A stretch of 64,000 nucleotides of DNA from positions 186,001 through 250,000 of the forward strand of contig NZ_QOVM01000003.1 in assembly GCF_004104375.1 (NCBI RefSeq), read 5' to 3'. Made by a program: the position numbers and the translations under genes. Of the stretch, positions 14,390-23,411 are shown one piece after another (the stretch's first letter is position 1; the number at the start of each line of letters is the position of its first letter). The notes beneath the pieces were generated by a model that saw nothing but the letters and a program-made list of their open reading frames with translations, did no database searches and was not told where the DNA came from. Source of the stretch: Leeuwenhoekiella aequorea. Lineage in GTDB: Bacteria > Bacteroidota > Bacteroidia > Flavobacteriales > Flavobacteriaceae.

Positions 14390-16573
14390 TTATCTCAAAT
14401 TGAGTAATTCTCTGTTCTTTGCAAGAGGCCAAAGCTTATCTTCTACTAATAATTCTAATTTATCTGAAGCATATCTAATTTTGTTAAAATATGGAATTAC
14501 TAATTCGTTATACGATTTAGCTCTATCCTTTATATCTAGTAGATTTGCTTCTTTTCTTACAGCTATCATCTCTGTGATTGCCTCGTTAACAATTTTTAAA
14601 TAAGAAGATATTTGCTCAATTATATTTAGCTGTTCACTGGCCATAGTTTTATAATCTCCTTCAAAAATTTCTTTTAAACCTTTTACATTCTTAATCAATA
14701 AATTTTGATATCTTATTGATGTAGGAATTATATGATTGCGAGCCATATCTCCCAGGACTCTACTTTCAATTTGAACTCTCTTAATATATTCTTCAATTTC
14801 AATTTCATGTCGTGCTTTGAGTTCGATAGAATTCATAACATCCATTTCTTCAAATAAGGATAATGTCTGCTTAGCTAATTGAATATCTAAAGCTTGTGGT
14901 GTCGTACGATTATTGCTAAGTTTACGCTTTTTTGCTTCAGCTTCCCATTCCTTACTATAACCATCTCCTTCAAAGCGTATTTTCTTTGATGCTTTAATAT
15001 ACTCACGAAGAATATTGAAAATAGCATCATCCTTCTTCATACCCTTACTTTCTATAAGTGTATCAACTTCGACTTTGAAATCTTTTAATTGCTTTGCTAC
15101 AATTGTATTTAAAACAACCATTGGCTTTGCACAGTTGGCTGTTGAGCCGACTGCTCTAAATTCAAATTTATTACCTGTAAAGGCAAATGGAGATGTTCTA
15201 TTACGGTCTGTATTGTCTAACAAAATTTCGGGGATCTTACCCACAACATTGAGTTTTAGATCTGTCTTCTCTTGCGGAGATAATTTTCCATCTGATACTT
15301 TTTCTAACTCATCAAGTACCTTCGTTAATTGTTTTCCGATAAAAACAGACATTATTGCCGGTGGTGCTTCATTTGCCCCTAATCGATGATCATTGGAAGC
15401 AGATGCCACAGAGGCTCTTAATAATTCTTCATGATCTTGAACTGCTTTAATTGTATTTATAAAGAATGTAAGAAACTGGAGATTCTTCATAGGAGTACTA
15501 CCGGGGCTCAACAAATTGACTCCGGTATCTGTTGCCAGTGACCAGTTGTTATGTTTTCCGCTACCGTTAATACCTGCAAATGGTTTTTCATGAAATAAAA
15601 CCTTGAGTTTATGTCGGTCAGCTACACGTGCCATTAGATCCATAATCAATGAATTATGATCGACTGCTAAATTTGCCTCTTCAAAAATAGGTGCCAACTC
15701 AAATTGGTTTGGTGCCACTTCATTGTGTCTGGTTTTTACCGGAATTCCAAGAAGCATACACTGCTGCTCTAGATCCTTCATAAAATTTAAAGCTCTAGAA
15801 GGTATGGATCCAAAATAATGATCATCTAACTGCTGTCCTTTTGCAGGTGCGTGACCCAGCAAGGCCCTTCCTGTTTGCATAATATCTGGTCGGGAAGCTG
15901 CTAATGCCGCATCAATGAGAAAATATTCTTGTTCCCATCCCAAAGTTGCAGTCACTTTAGTTACCGACTTATTAAAGTATTTTGCAACTTCTGTAGCAGA
16001 ATTATCAATGGCATTTAGCGCTCTTAGTAATGGAGTTTTGTTATCTAAAGCCTCACCTGTGTACGAAACAAACACAGTAGGTATACACAAAGTCGTATCT
16101 AAAATAAATGCTGCAGATGTAGGATCCCAGGCGGTATAACCGCGTGCTTCAAAAGTATTGCGAATTCCACCATGTGGAAATGAGGAAGCGTCTGGCTCTT
16201 GTTGAACCAGCTTTGCACCTTCAAATTTTTCAATGGCACTTCCATCAGACAAACTTTCAAAAAAGGCATCGTGCTTTTCTGCTGTTGCACCTGTTAGAGG
16301 TTGAAACCAATGTGTATAATGAGTTGCTCCTAAACTAATTGCCCATTGCTTCATTCCGGCAGCAATACTATCTGCCATCAATCTATCAATCTTAGAACCT
16401 GTATTTATTGCATCTTGAACAGCTTCAAAAGCATCACTAGAAAGAACCTGACGCATAGCTTGTTTCCCAAAAACATGCTTACCATAAAGTGCAGATCTGC
16501 GCTCATTTTCTTCAATAACTACTGGTTTTCTTGAAAGACTTTCTTTCAGTGCAAAAAATCGTAAAGTATTCAT
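14390..16573 (-). CDS. glnN: Type III glutamine synthetase
   Basis: Makes glutamine from glutamate, ammonia and ATP. The 727 residues match the type III (GlnN) length. The N-terminus FALKESLSRKPVVIEENERRSALYGKHVFG is the type III signature region. Metal and substrate motifs follow in order: RHNEVAPNQFELAPIFEEAN near residue 280, GINGSGKHNNWSLATDTG near 335, NDHRLGANEAPPAIMSVF near 395, and NRTSPFAFTGNKFEFRAVGS near 460. The C-terminal 200 residues are helical, as in this type. It diverges from a type II enzyme across a 201-bp spacer. Confidence 0.95.
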   Translation of the reverse strand: MNTLRFFALKESLSRKPVVIEENERRSALYGKHVFGKQAMRQVLSSDAFEAVQDAINTGSKIDRLMADSIAAGMKQWAISLGATHYTHWFQPLTGATAEKHDAFFESLSDGSAIEKFEGAKLVQQEPDASSFPHGGIRNTFEARGYTAWDPTSAAFILDTTLCIPTVFVSYTGEALDNKTPLLRALNAIDNSATEVAKYFNKSVTKVTATLGWEQEYFLIDAALAASRPDIMQTGRALLGHAPAKGQQLDDHYFGSIPSRALNFMKDLEQQCMLLGIPVKTRHNEVAPNQFELAPIFEEANLAVDHNSLIMDLMARVADRHKLKVLFHEKPFAGINGSGKHNNWSLATDTGVNLLSPGSTPMKNLQFLTFFINTIKAVQDHEELLRASVASASNDHRLGANEAPPAIMSVFIGKQLTKVLDELEKVSDGKLSPQEKTDLKLNVVGKIPEILLDNTDRNRTSPFAFTGNKFEFRAVGSTANCAKPMVVLNTIVAKQLKDFKVEVDTLIESKGMKKDDAIFNILREYIKASKKIRFEGDGYSKEWEAEAKKRKLSNNRTTPQALDIQLAKQTLSLFEEMDVMNSIELKARHEIEIEEYIKRVQIESRVLGDMARNHIIPTSIRYQNLLIKNVKGLKEIFEGDYKTMASEQLNIIEQISSYLKIVNEAITEMIAVRKEANLLDIKDRAKSYNELVIPYFNKIRYASDKLELLVEDKLWPLAKNRELLNLR

Positions 16574-16636
16574 TTTTGGATAGATTTTTATGAATTCGAA
16601 AATTCTAAGCGGTAAAAATATATAATTTCGTAATAC

Positions 16637-16656
16637 ACCCCTCTATAGGTAGGGGT
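16637..16656. promoter_or_regulatory. ACCCCT-N8-AGGGGT dyad between the glutamine synthetase genes
   Basis: The 6-bp arms ACCCCT (16637-16642) and AGGGGT (16651-16656) lie 64 bp upstream of glnN and 119 bp upstream of glnA. A further CCCCCT occurs at 16691-16696. G/C runs stand out in this AT-rich spacer, so a nitrogen-responsive operator is plausible. The regulator is unknown. Confidence 0.4.
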
Positions 16657-16727
16657 AAATTAAATTTATTGAATAGATTTCTAATTAAGACCCCCTAAAA
16701 CAAGAATGCTAGATATTAAAGATTTGT

Positions 16728-16735
16728 TATATTTG
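16728..16735 (+). promoter_or_regulatory. -7 promoter box of the type II glutamine synthetase gene
   Basis: TATATTTG is an exact TAnnTTTG box, 39 bp before the ATG at 16775. No strong TTG is found at the expected -33 position, which would fit an activator-dependent promoter. Confidence 0.5.
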
Positions 16736-16774
16736 TAATTAGTTTAATTCAAAAAATTTAAAATTAATTTTATT

Positions 16775-17791
16775 ATGGGCAAATCAAAATTAGAGTATAT
16801 CTGGTTAGATGGTTATTCTCCAACTGCCAATCTAAGAAGTAAAACCAAAGTTGAAGATGATTTTAGTGGTAAACTAGAAGATTGTCCAGTATGGTCTTTT
16901 GACGGTTCTTCAACGAAGCAAGCTGAAGGTGGATCTTCTGATTGCCTATTAAAGCCCGTAGCAATTTATCCTGATCCTGCACGTAGAGATGGTTATTTAG
17001 TAATGACTGAAGTTTTAAATGCAGACGGTTCTCCGCATGAATCTAACTACAGAGCACAGATTGATGATGATGACAATGATTTCTGGTTCGGTTTTGAGCA
17101 GGAATATTTTATTATGGATAAAAGCACGCAATTACCTTTAGGATTCCCGGTAGGTGGTTACCCTGGTCCTCAAGGTATGTACTATTGTTCTGTAGGTGGT
17201 AAAAACACACATGGAAGAGCGTTTGTAGAGGAGCACGCAGATTTATGTATTGATGCCGGCCTTAACTTTGAAGGTATCAATCAAGAGGTTGCAAGTGGAC
17301 AGTGGGAATTCCAACTTTTTGCTAAAGGCGCTAAGAAAGCCGGTGATGAAATCTGGATTGCCCGTTATTTACTACAAAGACTTACTGAAGATTATGGATA
17401 CTATATAGAATTTCACCCTAAACCAATTAAAGGGGACTGGAATGGTTCTGGTATGCACGCCAACTTCTCAAATACAACGCTACGTACTGCTGGCTCAAAA
17501 GATGTTTATGACACAATTTGTGAATCTTTTAGACCTCTTGTTAAAGAACACATCGAAGTTTATGGTGAGTTCAATGATCAACGTTTAACTGGTAAACACG
17601 AGACTGCATCTATAAGTGATTTCTCTTACGGAGTATCAGACCGTGGTGCTTCAATACGTATTCCTATTATCGCTGTAGAAAAAGGATGGAAAGGATGGTT
17701 AGAAGATCGTCGTCCAGCTTCTAATGGTGATCCTTACCGTATTGCAGGTAGAATTGTAAAAACTGTAAAAGGAGCAGAAAAGCATCTATAA
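16775..17791 (+). CDS. glnA: Type II (eukaryote-like) glutamine synthetase
   Basis: A 338-residue glutamine synthetase of the short type II class common in eukaryotes and present in many Flavobacteriia. Visible motifs are LEYIWLDGYSPTANLRSKTK at the N-terminus, WSFDGSSTKQA near residue 40, WFGFEQEYFIMD near 107, GLNFEGINQEVASGQWEFQ near 160, GDWNGSGMHANFSNT near 220 and GASIRIP near 292. It pairs with the type III enzyme on the opposite strand. I infer that the two are used under different nitrogen conditions. Followed by a strong terminator. Confidence 0.94.
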   Translation: MGKSKLEYIWLDGYSPTANLRSKTKVEDDFSGKLEDCPVWSFDGSSTKQAEGGSSDCLLKPVAIYPDPARRDGYLVMTEVLNADGSPHESNYRAQIDDDDNDFWFGFEQEYFIMDKSTQLPLGFPVGGYPGPQGMYYCSVGGKNTHGRAFVEEHADLCIDAGLNFEGINQEVASGQWEFQLFAKGAKKAGDEIWIARYLLQRLTEDYGYYIEFHPKPIKGDWNGSGMHANFSNTTLRTAGSKDVYDTICESFRPLVKEHIEVYGEFNDQRLTGKHETASISDFSYGVSDRGASIRIPIIAVEKGWKGWLEDRRPASNGDPYRIAGRIVKTVKGAEKHL

Positions 17792-17812
17792 TTTGCCTTC
17801 TGAAAATATAAT

Positions 17813-17839
17813 AAATGCCCGCTTTATGTGGGCATTTTT
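17813..17839 (+). terminator. Terminator after the type II glutamine synthetase
   Basis: Arms AAATGCCC and GGGCATTT with a 9-nt loop, followed by further T. It lies between two convergent genes and probably serves both directions. Confidence 0.8.
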
Positions 17840-17851
17840 ATTTTTAAGGCC

Positions 17852-18805
17852 TTAACTAAAAGCCATTCCTATAAATACACAGTATGCTGCAAATAATATA
17901 AATCCCTTCCACCTGTTTAGTTCTAATTTCAGGGGAAGTAATCCTAACGGCAATAATAGTAATGCAAACCCTAGTAACCAAAACATATTTGTATCTAGTA
18001 TTTGAGGATCAATAACCTGTATAGGTGTTATTAAAGCAGTAAGTCCTAATACCGAGGCTATATTAAAAATGTTAGATCCTATAAGATTCCCAAGCGATAT
18101 TGCTTTTTCTTTTTTGAGAGCTGCAATGATAGATGCAGCTAATTCCGGAACACTGGTTCCTATAGCTATAACCGTTACCGAAATCGCATAATCACTCACC
18201 CCTGCCATTTCCGCAAGGTCTTTTGCTCCACGCACCAGCCATTCAGATCCAAAATATAATGCTAAGGCTCCTATAAGTAGCCATACCGTAATTTTAAAAT
18301 AAGAAGTGGTTGAAAGGCCAGCATCAATTTCGTCGTTCTGACCTTCTTCTGTGGGTTTAGCATTTTTAGCTCTGCGTATAAGAACTATGAGATATATTAC
18401 TAGAGAAGCTAACAAGACAACACCTTCAAGCCTTGAAATTTGATTGTCATTTACCAGAGCGAGATAAAGGCCCAAAGAATACAAAACCATTACCGGCCAA
18501 TTAAACCTAAAAAAATCGCGGTCAATTCCAAGAGTAGAAATAATTGCTGTAAGACCTAGTACTAAACCAATATTTGCAATATTACTCCCTATAACATTCC
18601 CCAAGGCAATGTCTGAATATCCTTCTAAAGCCGCTTGTAAACTTACCAGTAGTTCTGGAGCAGAAGTTGCAAAAGAAACTACCGTAAGTCCGATTACCAT
18701 TTTTGAGAGGTTAAGTTTAAATGATAAACCTACCGATGCACGAACAAGAAACTCACCTCCAATTACTAGAAGTGTTAGACCTAATAAAATAAATACTATA
18801 CTCAT
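17852..18805 (-). CDS. Calcium/sodium antiporter, CaCA family (YrbG-like)
   Basis: Inner-membrane cation exchanger of 317 residues with about ten hydrophobic helices. The two inverted alpha repeats are clear: FATSAPELLVSLQAALEGYS with GNVIGSNIANIGLVLGL near residues 46-85, and AIGTSVPELAASIIAALKK with GNLIGSNIFNIASVLGL near 213-255. The acidic residue in each S-x-P-E motif binds the transported cation. A cytoplasmic loop near residue 150 is rich in Glu and Asp. No operon partner is visible. Confidence 0.92.
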   Translation of the reverse strand: MSIVFILLGLTLLVIGGEFLVRASVGLSFKLNLSKMVIGLTVVSFATSAPELLVSLQAALEGYSDIALGNVIGSNIANIGLVLGLTAIISTLGIDRDFFRFNWPVMVLYSLGLYLALVNDNQISRLEGVVLLASLVIYLIVLIRRAKNAKPTEEGQNDEIDAGLSTTSYFKITVWLLIGALALYFGSEWLVRGAKDLAEMAGVSDYAISVTVIAIGTSVPELAASIIAALKKEKAISLGNLIGSNIFNIASVLGLTALITPIQVIDPQILDTNMFWLLGFALLLLPLGLLPLKLELNRWKGFILFAAYCVFIGMAFS

Positions 18806-18896
18806 TTACAATTTTTAAAATCGCGAAGATACATAACCGCTTACTAACACTTTTTTGATCTGCGATGCTTTTCAAATAACTAGCTTACTTATATTT

Positions 18897-19724
18897 TTAA
18901 CCCTTTAATGCATCTAAAAGTTTTACAGTCTCAACTGCTTCCTTCACATCGTGAACTCTTAATATAGAAGCTCCTTTTTGTAATGCTATTGCATTTAAAA
19001 CTGTGGTTCCGTTAAGGGCATCTGCTGCTGAAGTATCAAGCGTTTTGTAAATCATAGATTTTCTAGAAACTCCTATTAAAATTGGTACATCTGCTATTTG
19101 CAGCTTTTCAGTATTTCTTAATAAATCAAAATTATGAGAGATTTTCTTAGCAAATCCAAATCCCGGATCGATAATGAGATCGTTAATGCCATAAGATCGG
19201 GTAGTAGCTATGCGCTCGCTAAAATACAAAAGTACCTCTCGCACCACATCCTTGTAATCTGCAAATTCTTTCATTGTTTGAGGAGAACCCTTCATATGCA
19301 TCATAATGTAAGGAACTTGATAATCTGCAATTGTTTTGAGCATTTGATCATCAAGAACTCCTGCAGATATATCATTAATGATCGCCGCACCTGCTTTAAT
19401 TGCCTTTTTTGCCACTTCAGCTCTAAAAGTATCTATAGACAAAATGACTTCTGGAAAATTCTTTAATAATAATGTTACTACCGGAAGTACACGTTCAAGC
19501 TCTTCATTTACCGATATATCTGTCGCGCCGGGCCGAGAACTATATCCACCTATATCTATAAATGTCGCACCATCGGTAAGCATTTTTTCCGCTAGACCTA
19601 AAATTTCTGAGTCATTTTTAATCTTTCCGCCGTCATAAAAAGAATCTGGTGTTATATTTAAAATACCCATAACGCGAGGTATTGAAAGATCTATGAGTTT
19701 TCCTTTACAGTTAATGCTTTTCAT
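18897..19724 (-). CDS. folP: Dihydropteroate synthase
   Basis: Condenses p-aminobenzoate with dihydropterin pyrophosphate in folate synthesis and is the sulfonamide target. It has 275 residues. The signature MGILNITPDSFYDGGK is at residues 19-34, DIGGYSSRPGA near 57, INDISAG near 115, MHMKGSPQTM near 143 and VSRKSMIYKTL near 220. Divergent from the DUF1599 gene with a 147-bp shared upstream region. No operon partner. Confidence 0.95.
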   Translation of the reverse strand: MKSINCKGKLIDLSIPRVMGILNITPDSFYDGGKIKNDSEILGLAEKMLTDGATFIDIGGYSSRPGATDISVNEELERVLPVVTLLLKNFPEVILSIDTFRAEVAKKAIKAGAAIINDISAGVLDDQMLKTIADYQVPYIMMHMKGSPQTMKEFADYKDVVREVLLYFSERIATTRSYGINDLIIDPGFGFAKKISHNFDLLRNTEKLQIADVPILIGVSRKSMIYKTLDTSAADALNGTTVLNAIALQKGASILRVHDVKEAVETVKLLDALKG

Positions 19725-19871
19725 GAATTAGAACTATGTTTTTTTAGATTGCGTATTTTAAGCGAAATTTACGGAAAATGAATGAGCCTAATTCCTGAGG
19801 AATGTTTCAGAATTAAAATTTGCAGGCTTTATTCCTTATTAATTAGTATCCTTGGGATTTAATCTATATAA

Positions 19872-20420
19872 ATGAAGCAAACTTCAGCGCAATACGATAA
19901 TGTTATAACCACTTGTCGTAATCTATTTTCAAAAAAAATGAGTGACTACGGAAGTGCCTGGCGCATATTGCGATTACCATCGCTTACCGATCAGATTTTT
20001 ATAAAAGCGCAGCGTATACGCGGACTTCAGCAGAATGAAGTGCATAAAGTTAATGAAGGAGAAGCTTCAGAATTTATAGGCATAATTAACTATTCTATTA
20101 TGGCTTTAATTCAACTCGATAAAGGTGTTGTAGAACAGCCAGATCTAAGCCTTGATGAAGCCTTAGCAAGTTATGACCAGCAAGTGGCCATAACAAAAAA
20201 TCTTATGGAGAATAAAAATCACGACTATGGTGAAGCTTGGCGTGATATGCGCATAAGCTCTTTAACAGATCTTATTTTACAGAAGTTACTGCGTGTGAAA
20301 CAAATTGAAAATAACGAAGGTAAAACCCTAGTTTCTGAAGGTATAGATGCAAATTATCAAGATATGGTAAATTATGCCGTTTTCGCGTTGATATTAATGG
20401 AGGTAGATTCCGCTAAATAA
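19872..20420 (+). CDS. DUF1599 protein with an internal duplication
   Basis: A 182-residue cytoplasmic protein made of two similar halves. KMSDYGSAWRILRLPSLTDQ in the first half (residues 21-40) is matched by NKNHDYGEAWRDMRISSLTD in the second (about 115-134). Each half continues with a helix rich in Lys/Arg and then a second helix with a conserved Asn-Tyr (IINYSIMALIQLD, MVNYAVFALILME). This is the DUF1599 family, which I recall being linked to modified-nucleotide metabolism, but the function here is unknown. First gene of a plus-strand run; 8 bp to the next gene. Confidence 0.85.
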   Translation: MKQTSAQYDNVITTCRNLFSKKMSDYGSAWRILRLPSLTDQIFIKAQRIRGLQQNEVHKVNEGEASEFIGIINYSIMALIQLDKGVVEQPDLSLDEALASYDQQVAITKNLMENKNHDYGEAWRDMRISSLTDLILQKLLRVKQIENNEGKTLVSEGIDANYQDMVNYAVFALILMEVDSAK

Positions 20421-20428
20421 AGAAAACA

Positions 20429-22141
20429 TTGAAAAAACTAATTGGAGTAATTCGAATTTTTGTAGGTATTCTTTTTATAATATCAGGGTTTATTAAACTC
20501 AATGATCCTGTAGGTTTCTCTTTTAAGCTACAGGAATATTTCTCTCCAGATGTTTTAAACATTGAGTTTATGAGTCCGTTTGCATTGGGGCTGGCCATAA
20601 TCCTGGTTATTGTAGAATTGGTTTTAGGGGTTGCCCTAATTATAGGGTATTATAAAAAAGCTACTATGTGGCTTTTGCTATTAATGATTCTCTTTTTTAC
20701 GTTTCTCACATTTTATTCGGCATATTTTAATAAGGTTACAGATTGCGGTTGTTTTGGTGATGCACTTCCACTTACTCCCTGGCAATCATTTTCTAAAGAT
20801 GTAGTCTTACTTATTTTAATTCTTATCTTATTTTTTAATTTAAAATACATCCAGCCATTCTTTTCAAATTTTGGCAGATCAATTGTGATCTTCGCTACTT
20901 TTATAGGTTGTTTAAGCTTTGGGTATTACGTGTTAATGCACCTTCCTGTATTTGACTTTAGGGCCTATAAAGTTGGAGTAAATATTAAAGAAGGAATGAC
21001 TGTTCCTGAGGATGCCGAGAAAGCTATTTTTAATTATAATTGGAAATTTGATATCAACGGTACAGAGAAAATAATCACAACTCAAGGAGAATATCCTGCT
21101 TCTGAAGGTACATTTATAGAAGTAGATACCGAAGTAGTATCTCAAGGTTACGTCCCTCCTATTCATGATTTTACTATTGAAAGAGACGGTGAAGATTATG
21201 CTGAAGAGTTTTTAAGCGCTCCTAATGTTATAGTAGTAATCGCCTACGATTTAAATAAAACCGAATGGAATGGCTGGCTTGTTATAAAAAAACTGACCAA
21301 TGAAGCTATTAAAAAGGGATATACAGTAATCGGCCTTACCTCGTCGGGTGAAGCAGAAGTTAATGATCTATTAGAAAAGCAAAATCTAAACTTTGAATTT
21401 TACTTTACAGATGCTACTGTTTTAAAAACGATTGTACGCAGCAATCCTGGAATTCTGAAGTTAAATAAGGGTACTATTCTTCAGAAAAAACATTGGAACG
21501 ATGCGGAAGAAATTGAACTCCAAACTATATCTCTTACTAATGCCGATATCGATTTTGATTTAAAAAACCGACTTGATAGTATTGCAAAATACGATCAATT
21601 GTATCGTCCTTTACTTCAAGAAACAGACCTCGAAAAACGGGAAGCACTCGCTCAAAAATTAGGGCTGACTAAAGAGGATTATTCCGGTGATCTATGGAAA
21701 AAACAACGGCTACTCGATACGAGTAATTTAAAAGTCGTCAAAAATATATTAGATAACTATGGGTATCCGGGTAAATCAATTGTAGGCGAACCTACAAATC
21801 TTATTGCCATAGATGTTATTGAACATAATCCCATTCACATAGATCAGTACCTCGACTTATTTAAAGAAGCCGCGGCTAAGGGAGAGCTGCCAATGACGCG
21901 TGTCGCTGCATTAGAGGACAAGTATCTTATGCAGCAACATAAAGAACAAATATATGGTACGCAAGCACAGATAACCGCAACTAATGGTTTTTTCATATGG
22001 CCTATTAAAGAACCTGAGGGGGTAAATGGGAGACGTGCAGATGCTGGTTTTGATCGTACTATCGAGGAATACGCAGCCGAATTAATGGGTGAAAAAACTA
22101 CCTACAAAGTTTTAAAATTATCTGATATTAAAACACTCTGA
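20429..22141 (+). CDS. DoxX/MauE-type membrane protein fused to a DUF6624 domain
   Basis: A 570-residue protein starting at a TTG, 8 bp after the previous stop; no ATG is near. Residues 1-145 contain four helices of the DoxX/MauE (BT_3928-like) family with the motif CGCFGD at 106-111. Residues 150-365 form a periplasmic-type region with a thioredoxin-like stretch (NVIVVIAYDLNKTEWNGW) but no C-x-x-C. Residues 380-550 match DUF6624: YDQLYR, LDNYGYPGKSIVGE, IEHNPIHIDQYL and HKEQIYGTQ. In relatives I know, the first part ends near residue 365, so the DUF6624 tail looks like a fusion. A redox or quinone-linked role is only a guess. Confidence 0.8.
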   Translation: MKKLIGVIRIFVGILFIISGFIKLNDPVGFSFKLQEYFSPDVLNIEFMSPFALGLAIILVIVELVLGVALIIGYYKKATMWLLLLMILFFTFLTFYSAYFNKVTDCGCFGDALPLTPWQSFSKDVVLLILILILFFNLKYIQPFFSNFGRSIVIFATFIGCLSFGYYVLMHLPVFDFRAYKVGVNIKEGMTVPEDAEKAIFNYNWKFDINGTEKIITTQGEYPASEGTFIEVDTEVVSQGYVPPIHDFTIERDGEDYAEEFLSAPNVIVVIAYDLNKTEWNGWLVIKKLTNEAIKKGYTVIGLTSSGEAEVNDLLEKQNLNFEFYFTDATVLKTIVRSNPGILKLNKGTILQKKHWNDAEEIELQTISLTNADIDFDLKNRLDSIAKYDQLYRPLLQETDLEKREALAQKLGLTKEDYSGDLWKKQRLLDTSNLKVVKNILDNYGYPGKSIVGEPTNLIAIDVIEHNPIHIDQYLDLFKEAAAKGELPMTRVAALEDKYLMQQHKEQIYGTQAQITATNGFFIWPIKEPEGVNGRRADAGFDRTIEEYAAELMGEKTTYKVLKLSDIKTL

Positions 22142-23214
22142 TTTCCTTTTTCTTAAATAAAGTATGGTATGCCCTGTTAACCCTTTTTGGGGTGATAACA
22201 GTCGTTTTTCTATTATTTACAGTACTTCCCGGAGATCCCGCGCGTATGATGCTTGATCAAAATGAAGATCCCGAGCAGCTTGCAATTATTAAACATAAAT
22301 ATGGTTTTGACAAACCCGTAATTACGCAATACATCTATTATCTCAATGATTTGTCTCCGCTTTCATTGCATTCAACAAATTCCAAAAACTATACAAGTCT
22401 TAAAACAGGAAAGTACACGTATACCCCATTAATCACAGTAAATAAATACAATCTTGTTATTAAAGAACCCTACTTAAGAGAATCTTTTCAGAAAACCGGC
22501 AAAACAGTTGTAGATGTTATTTCAGAAACCTTACCAAATACGATTGTACTTGCTTTAAGCGCAATTAGTCTCGCTATTTTTCTAGGTATATTTTTAGGTA
22601 TCGTATCTGCAAATGCTAGAGATACCTGGCTAGACAAAATCATCCAAGTTATTAGTACTTTAGGAATGAGCGTTCCCAGTTTCTTTAGCGCTATTCTTTT
22701 TGCATGGCTGTTTGGGTATGTACTTCACAAGTTTACAAATCTCAATATGACGGGTAGTTTATACGAGATGGATAATTTTGGTGAAGCAATAACCATACAA
22801 TGGAAAAATATAATTTTACCGGCCATTGTTTTAGGTATACGTCCGCTGGCAGTAGTAATCCAGCTTATGCGCAATTCACTTCTGGAGGTTTATAATCAAG
22901 AATATATACGTACTGCACAAGCAAAAGGATTAAGTAAATGGCAAATAGTCTGGCGCCACGCTATAAAAAATGCATTAAATCCTGTGGTAACAGCAGTCTC
23001 TGGATGGTTTGCTTCAATGCTAGCCGGAGCTGTATTTGTTGAATATATTTTTGGCTGGAATGGTCTGGGCAAAGAAATTGTAGATGCGTTAAACACTTTA
23101 GACCTTCCTATAATAATGGGATCTGTTTTAGTTATTGCCACAATGTTTATTCTGATTAATATCCTTGTCGACCTTATTTATGGTCTTTTAGATCCTAAAG
23201 TCCGTATTAAGTAA
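22141..23214 (+). CDS. ABC transporter permease, DppB/OppB family
   Basis: Inner-membrane permease for peptides, nickel or similar solutes. The motif PGDPARMMLDQ near the N-terminus and the C-terminal GAVFVEYIFGWNGLGKEIVDAL are typical, as is the EYIRTAQAKGLSKWQIVWRHAIKNA loop (EAA-type, contacts the ATPase). Start is uncertain. A GTG at 22192 would cut the first helix. Homologues need about 17 more residues, which are open here (FFLNKVWYALLTLFGVITVV) back to an ATT or CTG at 22141/22138, overlapping the previous stop. I use the ATT. No partner ATPase or binding protein is next to it. Confidence 0.85.
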   Translation: MSFFLNKVWYALLTLFGVITVVFLLFTVLPGDPARMMLDQNEDPEQLAIIKHKYGFDKPVITQYIYYLNDLSPLSLHSTNSKNYTSLKTGKYTYTPLITVNKYNLVIKEPYLRESFQKTGKTVVDVISETLPNTIVLALSAISLAIFLGIFLGIVSANARDTWLDKIIQVISTLGMSVPSFFSAILFAWLFGYVLHKFTNLNMTGSLYEMDNFGEAITIQWKNIILPAIVLGIRPLAVVIQLMRNSLLEVYNQEYIRTAQAKGLSKWQIVWRHAIKNALNPVVTAVSGWFASMLAGAVFVEYIFGWNGLGKEIVDALNTLDLPIIMGSVLVIATMFILINILVDLIYGLLDPKVRIK

Positions 23215-23411
23215 TGCAAATGTTGTAGAATAGATAGACTAACGTTATTTTTATATCTTATCATTTTTCTATATTTCTATCTCTTTATTTGAGATATTTC
23301 CCACGCTGATACGTACAACCAATTTCATATTCTGGAAGTGACTATTGTTAAATTAGCTACTGAACAATGATTAAAAAAGATATAAATACAACAACTACAA
23401 ACCTATATACC

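Noticed and set aside
15015-15389. Plus-strand frame of 124 codons within glnN
   Set aside because: Lies wholly opposite a well-supported type III glutamine synthetase; no motif or start context.
23278-23296. TATCTC/GAGATA stem before tpiA as a terminator
   Set aside because: Only 6 bp, weak A/T stem and poor T-run; could be chance.
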